Positions 23,436 to 34,100 of a DNA stretch of 64,000 nt are shown piece after piece. Origin of the DNA: Xanthoparmelia taractica. Lineage: Eukaryota > Ascomycota > Lecanoromycetes > Lecanorales > Parmeliaceae. Both the position numbers and the translations under genes were made by a program. The notes under the pieces are model-generated. The model worked only from the letters and a program-made list of their open reading frames with translations. It did not search any database and had not been told where the DNA came from. Position 1 is the stretch's first letter. The number at the start of each line of letters is the position of its first letter. The DNA is taken from the NCBI GenBank assembly GCA_033085395.1, contig JANQBS010000099.1, positions 1 through 64,000 of the forward strand. Direction: 5' to 3'.

Positions 23436-23964
23436 TGGCAATATCAAACACATGTGAGAATATTTGTATATGTCTAAAGAAATATGTCCTTAATTAGAGT
23501 GTCCAAAAATACCCGAACCCGAAGCTTTCGAGATGTTGTAAACTCTGGGCCTCGTCAGGTAGTTTACTTTGCAGGTACAAGTCGAGTGGTAAGTGTATCT
23601 ATTACCCACGAATTCTTTAGTCCAAGTGTTGCGGTAATGTGGATTTTGTCTCATGCTTCGACAGGTCGGTTGTTCCAAGTTTCTCTCGACCTTGGATCAT
23701 TGACAAACCCAACAACTTCCGATTCCAAGGATCCTAAAGACCTAATGTCCAGAGATAATACGAGATAAAAAATAAGCATTGCAGAGGACGATTAGTCATT
23801 GGATCCGGCTTCTACGTAAAGTAGCCAATCCGGCTTGTCTAGCAGTCAATGGAGTGAATCCCTCTCAAGCCAGATCAACTCGCTTACCTTAAGCTTCCTC
23901 ATTTTCCACAAGGTTATAACTTGCCAGAAGTGATCATACTTTACCGTCTAATCGCTTCGGTAAC
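23436..23964. other. Intergenic region, no gene seen
   Basis: No supported coding sequence; short open frames only. The right part is the presumed promoter of the F-box gene at 23965. Confidence 0.4.
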
Positions 23965-25635
23965 ATGGGAACAGTGCTTGATCTACCAGATCTGCCAACA
24001 GACCTCTTCTTGATGGTCACACACTACCTCGACCCTATTGAAGTTGTTCGCTGTCGTCTCGTCTCTAAGTCATGGCACAGAGAGTTCACAGATGAATCAT
24101 TTCTTCGAGATGTTCTTGTCAGAGAGTATGGTGAAGCTCACGAGGTACATGCCCTGTTGGATTTGGAAGTCAAACAAACAGAAAACGGACCATCGGAAGA
24201 TGACTACGGTCAATTCCGAACTCTTTGGAGAAACACCTTTGACAGAATTCTTGCAAGAAAAGTGGCTATCAAATCTGGGAGGCCTCGATCTGTCATAAAG
24301 CAGGATCTACGTAGTGGACTCACTCATCTCTTAGGGAAGCACGCAGATTCTCGAGGCGGTCATATTCCGGTTTTTCCGTGGGGCAGATACCATAGATCGC
24401 CTGGCCGGCGCGGGAGTGCTCCTGAAAATGTGAGGCTAGAGGAGCAGGTGCCAACGGACATGTTAGAAACGGAGTGGACTTACGACTCTGGGCTTCTTGT
24501 CTATCGTGATAGGATCGAGATTCAGTCCTACGTTTTGCTTGACATCGGACAAGACACAACATTGATAGTTCCCTTTGACATTAAAGATCGTATTGTCAGA
24601 AGAATACGTCTAAAGCATAATCTACTCATCTTTGAATGGGCGGAAAAGGAACCCTACCACAAGCTGAACGAACTTGAAGAGGTCCACCGCCATTATATCA
24701 CTGTCTTTGACGTCAAATCAGCCAAAGATGCTTTCCCTTGGCTCACTCAATGGGAAATCACATTTCGAAGTGAATGGAAACTGCATTATCTGGGGTTCCC
24801 ACTGTCCGCGCAGGATTGTTGGTTTTCTGATCATTCTACGACACACTATGCCGTTTACATTTGGCAAATGAACCGCTCTGCTTGGGGTGAAAACGAACCA
24901 ATCGAATCCTTGCTCATCTGGGATATCTCCCAACCGTCAAGTCAATATCCGTCCAACGACCCCTCCAACAGCAGAATGGTCTCTATTGCGCCACCCCTTG
25001 TGAAGCGGCTCTCATACCTCGACCTTGACTTTCTGACGGTTCGACAAAGAGACACGCCTTTCTTGAGAAAGATTGCCCTGGACGGAAGCAGTTGTGTGTA
25101 CTTCTTTGAAGAAGGGTGTAATCGTGAAAGGGGTTCACACGTCGGCCACGGCTATGAAACAGGTCGGAGAAATCCCAGAGACCTGGTCTGGGAACGCATA
25201 GTAGGCATTCCAGTCTTGGGTCCTGGACCAAGATGGGATGATAGACTTGGCAAAGATTCGACATTCGCGAACGAGTGGCAGCATGTGGACTCTAGGAACC
25301 CTGATCCCTTGACGCCGAAAAGAGCAACCTGTTGGCGATACGATGGTATGGGCTCCGGAATTCGAAATCAGGTAGTTCGTGATGAGTCGGCGGGTATTAA
25401 GTACTTCATCGTACAACGTACTATTGGTTTCCCTGAAATTTGGGTCTCCTCGGATTCGGGCAGCTGGTGTACAGAAATTGACCTGCAGGATATCAAATGG
25501 CGATGGAAACAGATTGATGGAGATGAACATTATTTGGTTATACAGAGCGATGAGGAGTTGCACATACTCCATTTTGACGATGACTTTGGGGCAAAGAAGA
25601 AAAAGGGGAGACCGTTTCTTGGCAAAGCATGCTGA
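23965..25635 (+). CDS. F-box protein
   Basis: A single-exon gene of 556 residues. An N-terminal F-box is clear: LPDLPTDLFLMVTHYLDPIEVVRCRLVSKSWHREF spans roughly residues 7-42 with the usual LP, LDP, RCRLVSKSW and hydrophobic positions. After a basic linker, a long C-terminal region is rich in Trp, Asp and beta-strand-like segments (LLVYRDRIEIQSYVLLD, HYITVFDVKSAK, LLIWDISQPSSQ, FIVQRTIGFPEIWVSSDSG). Its spacing suggests a beta-propeller-like substrate-binding fold, but no WD repeat is clear. By family, it would bind Skp1 and present a substrate to an SCF ubiquitin ligase. It ends in a lysine cluster KKKKGR. The frame is complete without introns. The target is unknown. It and its neighbour at 26395 are the intact members of the F-box-like set in this window. 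Confidence 0.8.
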   Translation: MGTVLDLPDLPTDLFLMVTHYLDPIEVVRCRLVSKSWHREFTDESFLRDVLVREYGEAHEVHALLDLEVKQTENGPSEDDYGQFRTLWRNTFDRILARKVAIKSGRPRSVIKQDLRSGLTHLLGKHADSRGGHIPVFPWGRYHRSPGRRGSAPENVRLEEQVPTDMLETEWTYDSGLLVYRDRIEIQSYVLLDIGQDTTLIVPFDIKDRIVRRIRLKHNLLIFEWAEKEPYHKLNELEEVHRHYITVFDVKSAKDAFPWLTQWEITFRSEWKLHYLGFPLSAQDCWFSDHSTTHYAVYIWQMNRSAWGENEPIESLLIWDISQPSSQYPSNDPSNSRMVSIAPPLVKRLSYLDLDFLTVRQRDTPFLRKIALDGSSCVYFFEEGCNRERGSHVGHGYETGRRNPRDLVWERIVGIPVLGPGPRWDDRLGKDSTFANEWQHVDSRNPDPLTPKRATCWRYDGMGSGIRNQVVRDESAGIKYFIVQRTIGFPEIWVSSDSGSWCTEIDLQDIKWRWKQIDGDEHYLVIQSDEELHILHFDDDFGAKKKKGRPFLGKAC

Positions 25636-26394
25636 GTACCTAAGGTATTGATCTTTTGCTGGGCGGATGATTGAGGCAAGAACTTGGCTGCCCTACTGTG
25701 ACGATTATGAAGATTGCGAATCAACTCTTATTTACACAAAGATATTCTGCAAAGTGGTGAGCGCTTTGCCATGGACGAACTCGGTTTCTCGTGCTGTAAT
25801 AATTTCGAAAGGAATGGGCTATTCCAGGCTTGACACAATCTCTGAAAGCTTGTCTCGAGCATGCTACCAATCTGTAATAACCACTCGCTGGTCAAACCGT
25901 GCTCAATACCCTGATGCTGCAGTCAATTGTACCTGGACAATACTGCTTGGACTATGGACAAAGGAAGATCCAAGTAGGGAAGGTGCTCTTTCCTTGCCCC
26001 TTCATCTCACGGGTGTAAATTTGAAGATTTGAAAACCAGTAACGAGAGCACTGGGGGGCAAATCAGGTCCAAATCTTGACAACCATTCTGAACATACTTG
26101 GGAGATTCTTTCCCCCTTCAACCTCGCGATGTCTACTGCCCTGTCAATGTTAGTGATGAAGCGAGCAGCTACAACTGGAGGCCTCCCTCGTCGCTGCCAA
26201 ACGCATCTCCTTCTCATACTAGCAAGCCAATCTATGTCTTGAATACTGGTTAACGACCAAACCTCACCTTGGTATAATCTATCAAAACTTTGAGCCCTCA
26301 AGCCTGGGGGTACGACTGCTATAACTTCGTATTATAACACATCTTCCATCAACCTTACATCGCAAATATTTCCCCTCTTTGACTGCACCGTCCT
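25636..26394. other. Intergenic region, no gene seen
   Basis: A 121-codon frame (25667-26032, plus) and a 99-codon minus frame have no recognisable features. No gene is supported between the two F-box-like genes. Confidence 0.4.
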
Positions 26395-27384
26395 ATGCCA
26401 GAAAGTACACAACCTTCGGGTAAAAGCAAACCCACCTCATTCTCAGGGAAGGTCGCCGCATCAACCTTTGACATGGCCGTGACGGCTCCGATGATCAAAC
26501 TTCTCAACCCTCAGGTCCGGAGCTGCATTCTGAAACCAGGAATCAAACGCACCATATCACCTGAGGAAGAAACAAACAGCCAGCTCCTCGACAGCTTCCT
26601 CGACAGCTGCAGAGAAATCACGCCCACTCCTCCAGCCCCAGCGAAAATGGTCCCATTACGTCCTTCTGGATCGACGATCCTCAATCTTCCGCTCAACATC
26701 ATCAGAAGAATCCTTCGCAATCTCTTGAACTCACCCAACCCCCTGATCCTCCAGCCTGATTCCATCACTACGCCCCAAGAGTACCGCACCAACGTCGATC
26801 CAAAAGTCCTCCAGGTCTGCAAAATGTTCCACAACGTTGGCGTCCCCGTCTTATACAGCGAAAACACACTCACGACTTCTTCGCCAGCCACTTCATTTAA
26901 CCTCGACGAGCATCTCCTGTCCTTGCCAGGGAGCAAGAGGCAAATGATTACAAATATCAAGCTTGAGATTGACTGGGCTGATCGACTGTGGGCTAAGTTC
27001 CCTCTTGTGGGTCGTGCGCTGGGGGAGTTGAAGAGCTTGCAAAGTCTTGAAATTGTCATTGTCGAGAAGGGAATGATGGTGGAGGAAAAGAACTGGACTG
27101 AATCGATAGATAAGGATGCAAATCTGAAAATAATCATCACGTACGGTCAAAACCCACCTTGCAACACCAGAACAGTGCCTCAGCGCGCAGCAGACATTGA
27201 CAGAGCAGATGGTCGGGTCAAAAGAGAAGGCCCGATAGCAGATGCGATGCTCACGGCCGAGATGAAGATGATGAAGGACCTAGTGACCGGAATCAAAGGA
27301 CTGAAGCATTTCCGCTTGATCGGGTTCAGGCATGAAGTGTTCGCTTGGTGCTTGGAAGAACATGTGGAGATCAGAAATCACTAG
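26395..27384 (+). CDS. F-box-like (2EXR-type) hypothetical protein
   Basis: A single-exon frame of 329 residues. A disordered, Ser/Pro-rich N-terminus of about 90 residues is followed by STILNLPLNIIRRILRNLL, which resembles the leucine-rich start of fungal F-box-like domains. Next comes VDPKVLQVCKMFHNVGVPVLYSENTLT, the usual second element (conserved LYxxN). Later segments (ITNIKLEIDW, LKSLQSLEIVIV, IKGLKHFRLIGF) look like irregular leucine-rich strands. The first ATG is used. An unspliced intron near 27143 (a GTACGG donor) is possible but not needed. Function beyond a probable role in protein-protein contact is unknown; whether it really binds Skp1 cannot be judged. Confidence 0.6.
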   Translation: MPESTQPSGKSKPTSFSGKVAASTFDMAVTAPMIKLLNPQVRSCILKPGIKRTISPEEETNSQLLDSFLDSCREITPTPPAPAKMVPLRPSGSTILNLPLNIIRRILRNLLNSPNPLILQPDSITTPQEYRTNVDPKVLQVCKMFHNVGVPVLYSENTLTTSSPATSFNLDEHLLSLPGSKRQMITNIKLEIDWADRLWAKFPLVGRALGELKSLQSLEIVIVEKGMMVEEKNWTESIDKDANLKIIITYGQNPPCNTRTVPQRAADIDRADGRVKREGPIADAMLTAEMKMMKDLVTGIKGLKHFRLIGFRHEVFAWCLEEHVEIRNH

Positions 27385-27894
27385 GCGCACAGCTGAGTGG
27401 TTTGACCGTTCGCACGATCAACGGCTAAATCTCTGGACGACTTACGGCTTTCTTGGAAGCAACATTGGTATATGAGGATATGTTTCTGGATTGGGAGGGC
27501 CAGAATGGATGGCTTGTAGGAGCTTGGTGGATCGAATAGGACGAAGGAATGGTCTGGTAGCATCTGTTCTGGATCAAAGGGGTCCAGAGTATGTATTCAG
27601 GGGCAAAGCGACGTTTTAGGGTATGTTAGTAGGTTAGAGCACCGCTTTGGTATGGATATTGGTGTTGGACCTTGACACTGTGTTGGTATGATCCCCTGGC
27701 AGTAGGTCAATGAGCAGGTCCGATAGAACGTTAGGTATGACATTATCCTGGGGCTTTAGTATGCGGTAGTAGTACCACTGTCAATGCGGTCTCAAATGGT
27801 GCATTGCGCAAATTTCTCGAACAGACGATGCTCACAAGCCAGTCCATGAGAACAAATTGCCCAAGTGTGTAACAGCTATTATACATGACACCAC
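27385..27894. other. Intergenic region, no gene seen
   Basis: Lies between convergent 3' ends of the F-box-like gene and ATP3. No coding features are visible. Confidence 0.4.
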
Positions 27895-29076
27895 CTAGCC
27901 CTCGGAAGCGGAAGCACCTGTGATAATCTCAACCAATTCTCCAGTGATGACGGCTTGGCGGGTCCGATTGTAGAGAATTTGGAACTTATTGATCATGTCT
28001 CCTGCATTCTTAGAGGCGTTCTGCGAAATGTGGAGGTTAGACGGCTATAGCGCCTATGGAATTGGGAAGCATGGGTCACTCACGTCCATAGCATTGCGTC
28101 GGGCAGACTGTTCGCAAGCGTGGCCCTCTGCCAAAGCCTGACTAATAGTCAGTATAATGGTGGTGTTACGGGCTAAGAAGGCAAGGCCGCTTACCCAGTA
28201 GAGGGAGTTAGCAAGGGCGTATTCACGGAGATTGGCAAGCACTTCGTCATCAATCTCGAAAGCAGCGAAGTTTGCTAGAAACCTAGTCAGAGAAGGACCC
28301 TGTAAGAAACGAGGAAGGGAAGAATTACGTGACTGGCGGATTGCCTCCTCAGAAAACGCCTCGATTGGGGAGGCCTCGTAGCTGGTCGCGTTGAGGAATT
28401 TGTTGTACAAGATTTGTATATCAGCATAATCCGTCGGCAATAGCGAGATCTGATCCGCAATGGCTTGTGCATCCGCAAAAGTCGGCACGTCCTTCCCCAC
28501 GCCCGCGAAGCTCAGCTGTATATTCTTTCCGTTCGACCTGCTCAGTTGCGCCTTCGACTTCTCGCCTACAACTACAAGATCCGAGTTGGGCTTCTGCTCT
28601 AACATTCTCCTCGTCGCTCTTGATAAGCCGGAGTGGATACCACCGCAAAGACCCTTGTCCGAGGAGCACACTATGATAAGGGTTTTCTTGTCTTCGGACT
28701 CGACAGGCTTGGTCTCTGCCTTTTCAAAGACAGTGTTGGAAGTCTCTCCGTAGCTTCTAGATTCCACCATTGCGCGTTGGGCTCTGGAGAGTTTCGTGGA
28801 GGCAACAATTTTCATTGTTTTGGTGATTTTTTCGATGTTACGGATAGACTTGAGGCGGCCTTCGATTTCGCGGAGAGTGGCATAGCCGGCAGCATTCGCG
28901 GCGATTGGCCTGTAATTGAATCATCAGCTAGATTTGCCAGACAAGTGTTTGTTGTCTCTTCAGCCTTTTGAAGATTGCTGTGACAAGCTGGCAAGGTGAT
29001 TGCTAAGGCAAAGAGCTTACCGAACGGACACCACGGCTGCAGCATTGAAAGCTGGCCGGACTGCTCGCAAGAGCAT
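27895..29076 (-). CDS. ATP3: ATP synthase F1 gamma subunit, mitochondrial (ATP3)
   Basis: The gamma subunit forms the rotating central stalk of F1 and couples proton flow to ATP synthesis in the mitochondrial matrix. Five exons are read: 29021-29076, 28329-28909, 28195-28274, 28084-28137 and 27895-28020, giving 298 residues as expected. The N-terminus (MLLRAVRPAFNAAAVVSVR) is a short presequence. The mature start ATLREIEGRLKSIRNIEKITKTMKIVASTKL is the conserved N-terminal helix. DKGLCGGIHS is also typical. The C-terminal helix reads SARRNAMDNASKNAGDM, then FQILYNRTRQAVITGELVEI, the family signature. All joins keep phase. Two internal introns (54 and 57 nt) are multiples of three and stop-free, so an intron-unaware prediction reads straight through them and then ends in the next intron. 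Its start faces TOP1 across 492 bp. Confidence 0.95.
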
Positions 29077-29568
29077 CGTGAAATAAAGAAGGTCAAATGC
29101 TCTAGGGAAAGGTAAACGAACCCCCGGTGAGCTTCAGGAAATGGTGGTCAATTGACTGAAACAGATGCTGAGGGAACAAGTACCTGAAGGACTGAGGTTA
29201 TCGAAATCAAGCTAGACCGGAACCAGCTTAGCGCAGTCCTCCCGCAACTTTTGCGGGCGATTTTCGTCGAGTCCGCCTTCAGCTCAGTCCTAAATTCCTC
29301 CTACCTCTTTTTACATTCCCATTCATTCACTTTTAGACGGCTTTCCGCATCTTTCTTCACACATTCCTCTGATAAGTTCTACACCGCAGCCTTCTTCACT
29401 ACTCACTTCAGGCGAGACACTCAATAGAATAACCTTCCACTATCTAAATAAGCGTTTTGTTTCCTCACAGTCGCGTCGGCTAGCTGGCATTCAGCGGGAG
29501 TATTCAAACCCGACTCCCTCAGTGCTGGCAACTTCTTGCTTCCTACATCCTCGCCTCAAATCAAGACA
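29077..29568. promoter_or_regulatory. Divergent promoter region of ATP3 and TOP1
   Basis: 492 bp separate the two start codons. The TOP1 side is pyrimidine-rich, as is common upstream of fungal starts. No specific factor site can be claimed by eye. Confidence 0.4.
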
Positions 29569-32500
29569 ATGAGTTCCTCAGAAGATGACAGGCCTCTGGC
29601 TAAAACTCACAAGGCAAACGGTGTGACAAATGGTACGTTACTCTTGCCCCTATGCTTTGTTTCACCTTGGACTTTAGTAGCGGAAGCCGCCTACTCTACG
29701 CATAGTCGCCCCACTCCTCTACCTCACTTGGCTGTCTAGAAAGCGCTCATCGCTAATGGCGTTTACAAAGGACATCCCCCTAAATCCGAGGGCATCATTT
29801 CCAAGAGTGTTGATAAGGCAATGGACAAAGCGAACCCTCCAGCCGTTCACGGGGCACCAGGCATCTCCATCCGATATGGCCCAGTTGATGAGATGGACGT
29901 TGATGAGCCCGTGGCAAATGGAAATCCAAACGGAAAGCGGAAGGCCCGCAGCAGCATGGGCAACGGGAAGTCATACAAGGAAGCAAGTGAGGAAGATGAC
30001 GAGGAAGGGAAACCACTGGTGCGTCATTGGCGAGACAGCAGGTGAGATATGGTCCTGACGTTGCTGACGCTTGGCAGAGTAAGCGGCGTCGTGTGTTCAA
30101 AGGCAAGACCAAGGCGGTGGTGGAGTCAGATTCTGATGACGCCCCACTTGTGTCCAAAAAGTCTAAAACTAAGTCACCAACATTGGCGCGAAAGCCTGTC
30201 AAAGCATCTGAGACAGCCATCGGCGAATCCGAAGATTCAGATGCACCTTTAGGTGAAAAACTTGCTAAAGAGAAAGCTGATATCCAAAAAAGTGCTGCGA
30301 AAGAGGCCAAGGCGATACGGCAGGACGAGAAAGTACAGAGAAGACAAACAAACGGCATAGCTCCATCGAAGAAACGCAAAGGCCAAATCAATGGTGTCAA
30401 AAAAGAAGAGCCAGATGATGATGTGCCTCTCCCCAAGAAGACACCGGCCAAGAAAAATGCCGATTTGAAGGCTGAAACGACCCCCAAAAAGAAGGGCAAA
30501 GTTTTGAAGGAGGAGACGAAGCAGGAGACGAATCAAGACGAAGAAGCTCAGGACGAAGAGGATGAATACCGTTGGTGGGAGGACCCTACCAAAGGCGATG
30601 GCACAAAGAAATGGACCACTTTGGAGCACGCTGGCGTAGTCTTTCCCCCGGAATATCAACCTCTGCCCAAAAACGTTCAAATGCTTTACGACGGGGAACC
30701 AGTCAGGATGGCACCCGAAGCTGAAGAAATCGCTGGGTTTTTCGGGGGCATGCTGAGTTCCACTCACAATGTCGAGAATCCAACCTTTCAGAAGAACTTC
30801 TTCGATGATTTTACGAAGATGCTCAAAGAGACTGGCGGAGCTACAGACAGAAACGGTAACAAGGTAAATATCAAAGATTTCAGCAAGTGCGATTTCCGAC
30901 CTATCTTCAACTATTACGAGGCTCAGCGCATGGAGAAGAAAGCGCTTCCAGCTGCCGAGAAGAAACAGCTCAAGGCGGAAAAAGACGCTGCCGAAGCACC
31001 ATATATGTACTGTATGTGGGACAATCGCAAACAAAAGGTTGGGAACTTCCGTGTGGAGCCTCCTGGTCTTTTCCGGGGTCGTGGCGACCACCCAAAGACC
31101 GGCAGGGTTAAGAAGAGAGTGGACCCCGAGCAAATTACCATCAATATCGGCAAAGAAGCTAAAGTGCCCGCTGCACCGGAAGGCCACCGTTGGAAGGAGA
31201 TCAAGCATGATCAGGAAGGCACGTGGCTAGCGATGTGGCAAGAGAACATCAACGCTGCATACAAGTATGTCATGCTTGCTGCCAATTCTGATGTCAAGGG
31301 CCAAAGCGACTTCAAAAAATTTGAGAAAGCGAGAGAGCTTAAGGTACGTGAATGATTGATGAACCTTTTAAGCGTGGAGCTAACCATATAGAAACATATT
31401 GATCATATACGGCAAGACTACAACGCCGAGCTGAAAGACAATGTCATGGCGAACCGGCAACGAGCAACGGCAGTGTATCTTATTGATCAGTTTGCACTAC
31501 GTGCTGGCAACGAGAAAGGAGAAGATGAGGCAGATACGGTTGGTTGCTGTTCGCTGAAATTCGAGCACGTTACTCTCAAGCCTCCCAACAAGGTCATTTT
31601 CGACTTTCTTGGTAAAGACAGCATTCGCTTCTATGACGAGGTAGAAGTCGACAATCAAGTCTTCAAGAATCTAAAACTCTTCAAGAAGCCTCCCAAGTCG
31701 GATGGTGACGAAATCTTCGATCGCCTCACGGTGTGTATCTACCATTTATATAGGTGGTTCTGTGCTAATAGGAACAGACCAGTGCGCTTAACAAGCATCT
31801 CTCCAATTACATGTCTGGATTGACCGCCAAAGTGTTCCGTACGTACAACGCGTCATTTACCATGTCAAAAATGCTTCAAAACATGAAGTCCACTGGTAGC
31901 ATTGCAGAGAAAATTGTCGATTACAACGAGGCAAATCGCAAGGTGGCTATCCTTTGCAATCACAAGCGTACTGTTGCCGCAGGACATGAGATGCAAATGG
32001 AGAAACTTGGCGACCGTATCAAAGGCCTCAAGTACCAGAAGTGGCGTATAAAGCAGATGATGCTTAGCATCGATCCTAAAATCAAGAAAAGAAAGGAAAA
32101 GGAAGAAGGGGTAGAGTATTTCCAGCTTGACGAGGAATTGGATGAGACCTGGATACATGAGCACCAAAACTTCCTTGTCGATGAAGAGCGCCAGAAAATC
32201 GAGAAGAAGTTCAACAAGGAGAACGAGAAGCTTAAAGCTGACGGCGGGAAGGAGATGAAGCATAAGGAACTTGAAGACCGACTTCAAGATACTGACGCAT
32301 TGGCCAAGAAATTTAAGAAGGAAAATAAGACTGGTAAAGTGGAGGCGGAAGGCAAGGGACCGACGGTGGAGAAATGTGAGAGTAACTTGGCAAAGCTCGA
32401 CCAGCGTATCAACAACATGCTCTTCCAGGCCAAGGACAAGGAGAATAACAAAGAGGTCGCCCTGGGTACTTCTAAGATTGTGAGTGATTCCTTGGTAGCA

Positions 32501-32666
32501 TGTTTGGGGTAGTGCTTACAGATGCTGGCAGAATTACATTGATCCTCGTCTTACGGTGGTCTTCTCCAAGAAGTTTGACGTACCGATTGAAAAGTTCTTC
32601 TCCAAGACGCTGCGGGAAAAATTCGATTGGGCAATCAAATCGGTGGACGAGAATTGGGAATTTTGA
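29569..32666 (+). CDS. TOP1: DNA topoisomerase I (eukaryotic type IB)
   Basis: TOP1 relaxes DNA in the nucleus by a single-strand break held through a 3'-phosphotyrosine. Exons are 29569-29632, about 29771-30018, 30078-31343, 31392-31730, 31778-32479 and 32532-32666. A long charged N-terminus with Lys-rich nuclear signals is followed by the core domain (YRWWEDPTKGDGTKKWTTLEHAGVVFPP) and the catalytic core (ANRQRATAVYLIDQFALRAGNEK, the Arg and Lys active-site region). A coiled-coil linker comes next, then the C-terminal active-site Tyr in SKINYIDPRLT; the Tyr codon is 32535-32537, in the last exon. The acceptor of intron 1 is unsure. The TAG-AAA at 29739 looks better as a splice site but breaks the frame; an AAAG acceptor at 29770 keeps phase and gives NGHPPK. 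The last exon ends in KSVDENWEF, the usual C-terminus. Confidence 0.93.
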
Positions 32667-32870
32667 AAGGGGGGAATTCAACGGTTGCAGCGGTTTCAAT
32701 AGATGGAGTTTGAGGATGGCAAGGATGGCAAGCGTGAGGTTACATGGTTTCGCTTGGCTTGGACTCCGTGAGGGGACATGTGGTTTCGGAAGCTGGCATT
32801 GGGGTGATGGCAGTCAATCAGTGGAGAGTTTTGGAAGGCAGATTGCCCAGGAGCGTATGGGGTGTGGTTC

Positions 32871-32886
32871 ATGCATGCATGCATGG
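32871..32886. repeat. (ATGC)n microsatellite
   Basis: Four tandem ATGC units form a self-complementary tract. It is short and intergenic. Confidence 0.7.
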
Positions 32887-33903
32887 CAGGAGTCGCAGGA
32901 CTCGCGCATGCCAGTGCACCATTCCAATCGTTTGTTTTTTCCCCTGCGCTGTCATCTTCTGTACATAGAGCAGGCATTGCATTTGACCAATGAACCAATA
33001 GAGATATGAAAGAAGTTGAGATAGCTGCTGAGATCGTCTCCTTTAAGAGGTATAACTTTCCATTTAGTCTTAGCTATGATTAGAGATGCAGCATGCAGCA
33101 TGCAGTGAGCCTCTTTTTGAAGATGCAATATTATATTTCCAACATCCCATTATCTTTTTGATGAAAATTGACAAATAGAGTACTCCCGACAACATGTTTC
33201 TACATCTAGCCCATTGTTTCATCCCACCGGATGGATCATGCCCACGAGGCAAGAAGCCGAAAAAGTGACCATGTCAAAAACAATGGGATGCATAATTTCC
33301 ATGCATCAATAATCATTATCATTACTCCGTACATTGATTTTCCAGTAGTCTCATATACGGTGTGGGGGCGGGCCTCTTTATATATGCACAATGATGCCAT
33401 AATTCTTTCTGCCTCGACATATCTCTGCGACTCAAAAATCTTTCCATCCTCTCATTTCCCGAAAGCCCCCAACTTTTTTGGTTTTTTTGGTTTCTTATCC
33501 ATCTTCCTTAGCTGAACTTTTCGTTGTAATTTATTATTCATCAGATCTTCTTCTTCTTTTCACCGTCAGCTTCATTACAGGTCGTTGGCAGTATCTGAAA
33601 CACTCGTGGCAGCTTGCGTTGGCAGTCACATGGCTCCAACCTGACATCGCAACATCCCCCCACCACCTCTCCCATCTTTTCTCTAGGTGCAGACTATCTG
33701 CGCTTGACGACGTTAGATGGACATTAATTGCATAATCAAACAATCCCTCCTCCTCACCCAAAGGCCCACTGTCTAATTTGCTCGCTGCATTGTCAGCGCC
33801 CTGGCGGCCTTCTCTGACACTATTGATATCCAATCTTTGCCAGCTCCTGCCTTTTCTCTCAGACCTTCTCAGCTTAGAGCTCCTGCCTTTCCTTAACGCT
33901 TGA

Positions 33904-33909
33904 TATAAA
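33904..33909 (+). promoter_or_regulatory. Possible TATA box of the epimerase gene
   Basis: TATAAA lies about 190 nt before the ATG at 34101, just upstream of a pyrimidine-rich stretch. The distance would need a long leader, so support is modest. Confidence 0.3.
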
Positions 33910-34100
33910 GCTGCACATCTTCTTCCCTCCTTCTTGGATACATTTCTCAAGCAATCAATCCTCCTTCCCCCATATGATTCACACACTTGCCTCATCTCAT
34001 ACCACATACTCGACCAAAGCTTGACCACTTCAGCTCAATCTCTATTGCTTGCCTCTGCAAGAATCCGTCAATCCCACTTGTCAACAATTGAAGGCCAACA

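Larger units (their letters stand above)
32667..34100. other. Intergenic region, long 5' flank of the epimerase gene
   Basis: 1.4 kb without a supported gene. It contains an ATGC microsatellite at 32871 and pyrimidine-rich stretches toward the right, typical of an upstream regulatory region and leader. Open frames of 60-170 codons show no domain. Confidence 0.4.

Noticed and set aside
26511..27140. Minus-strand open frame of 209 codons
   Set aside because: Antisense shadow of the F-box-like gene at 26395.
30249..31208. Minus-strand open frame of 319 codons inside TOP1
   Set aside because: It is antisense to a clear TOP1 exon and mirrors its codon bias; no domain is seen.
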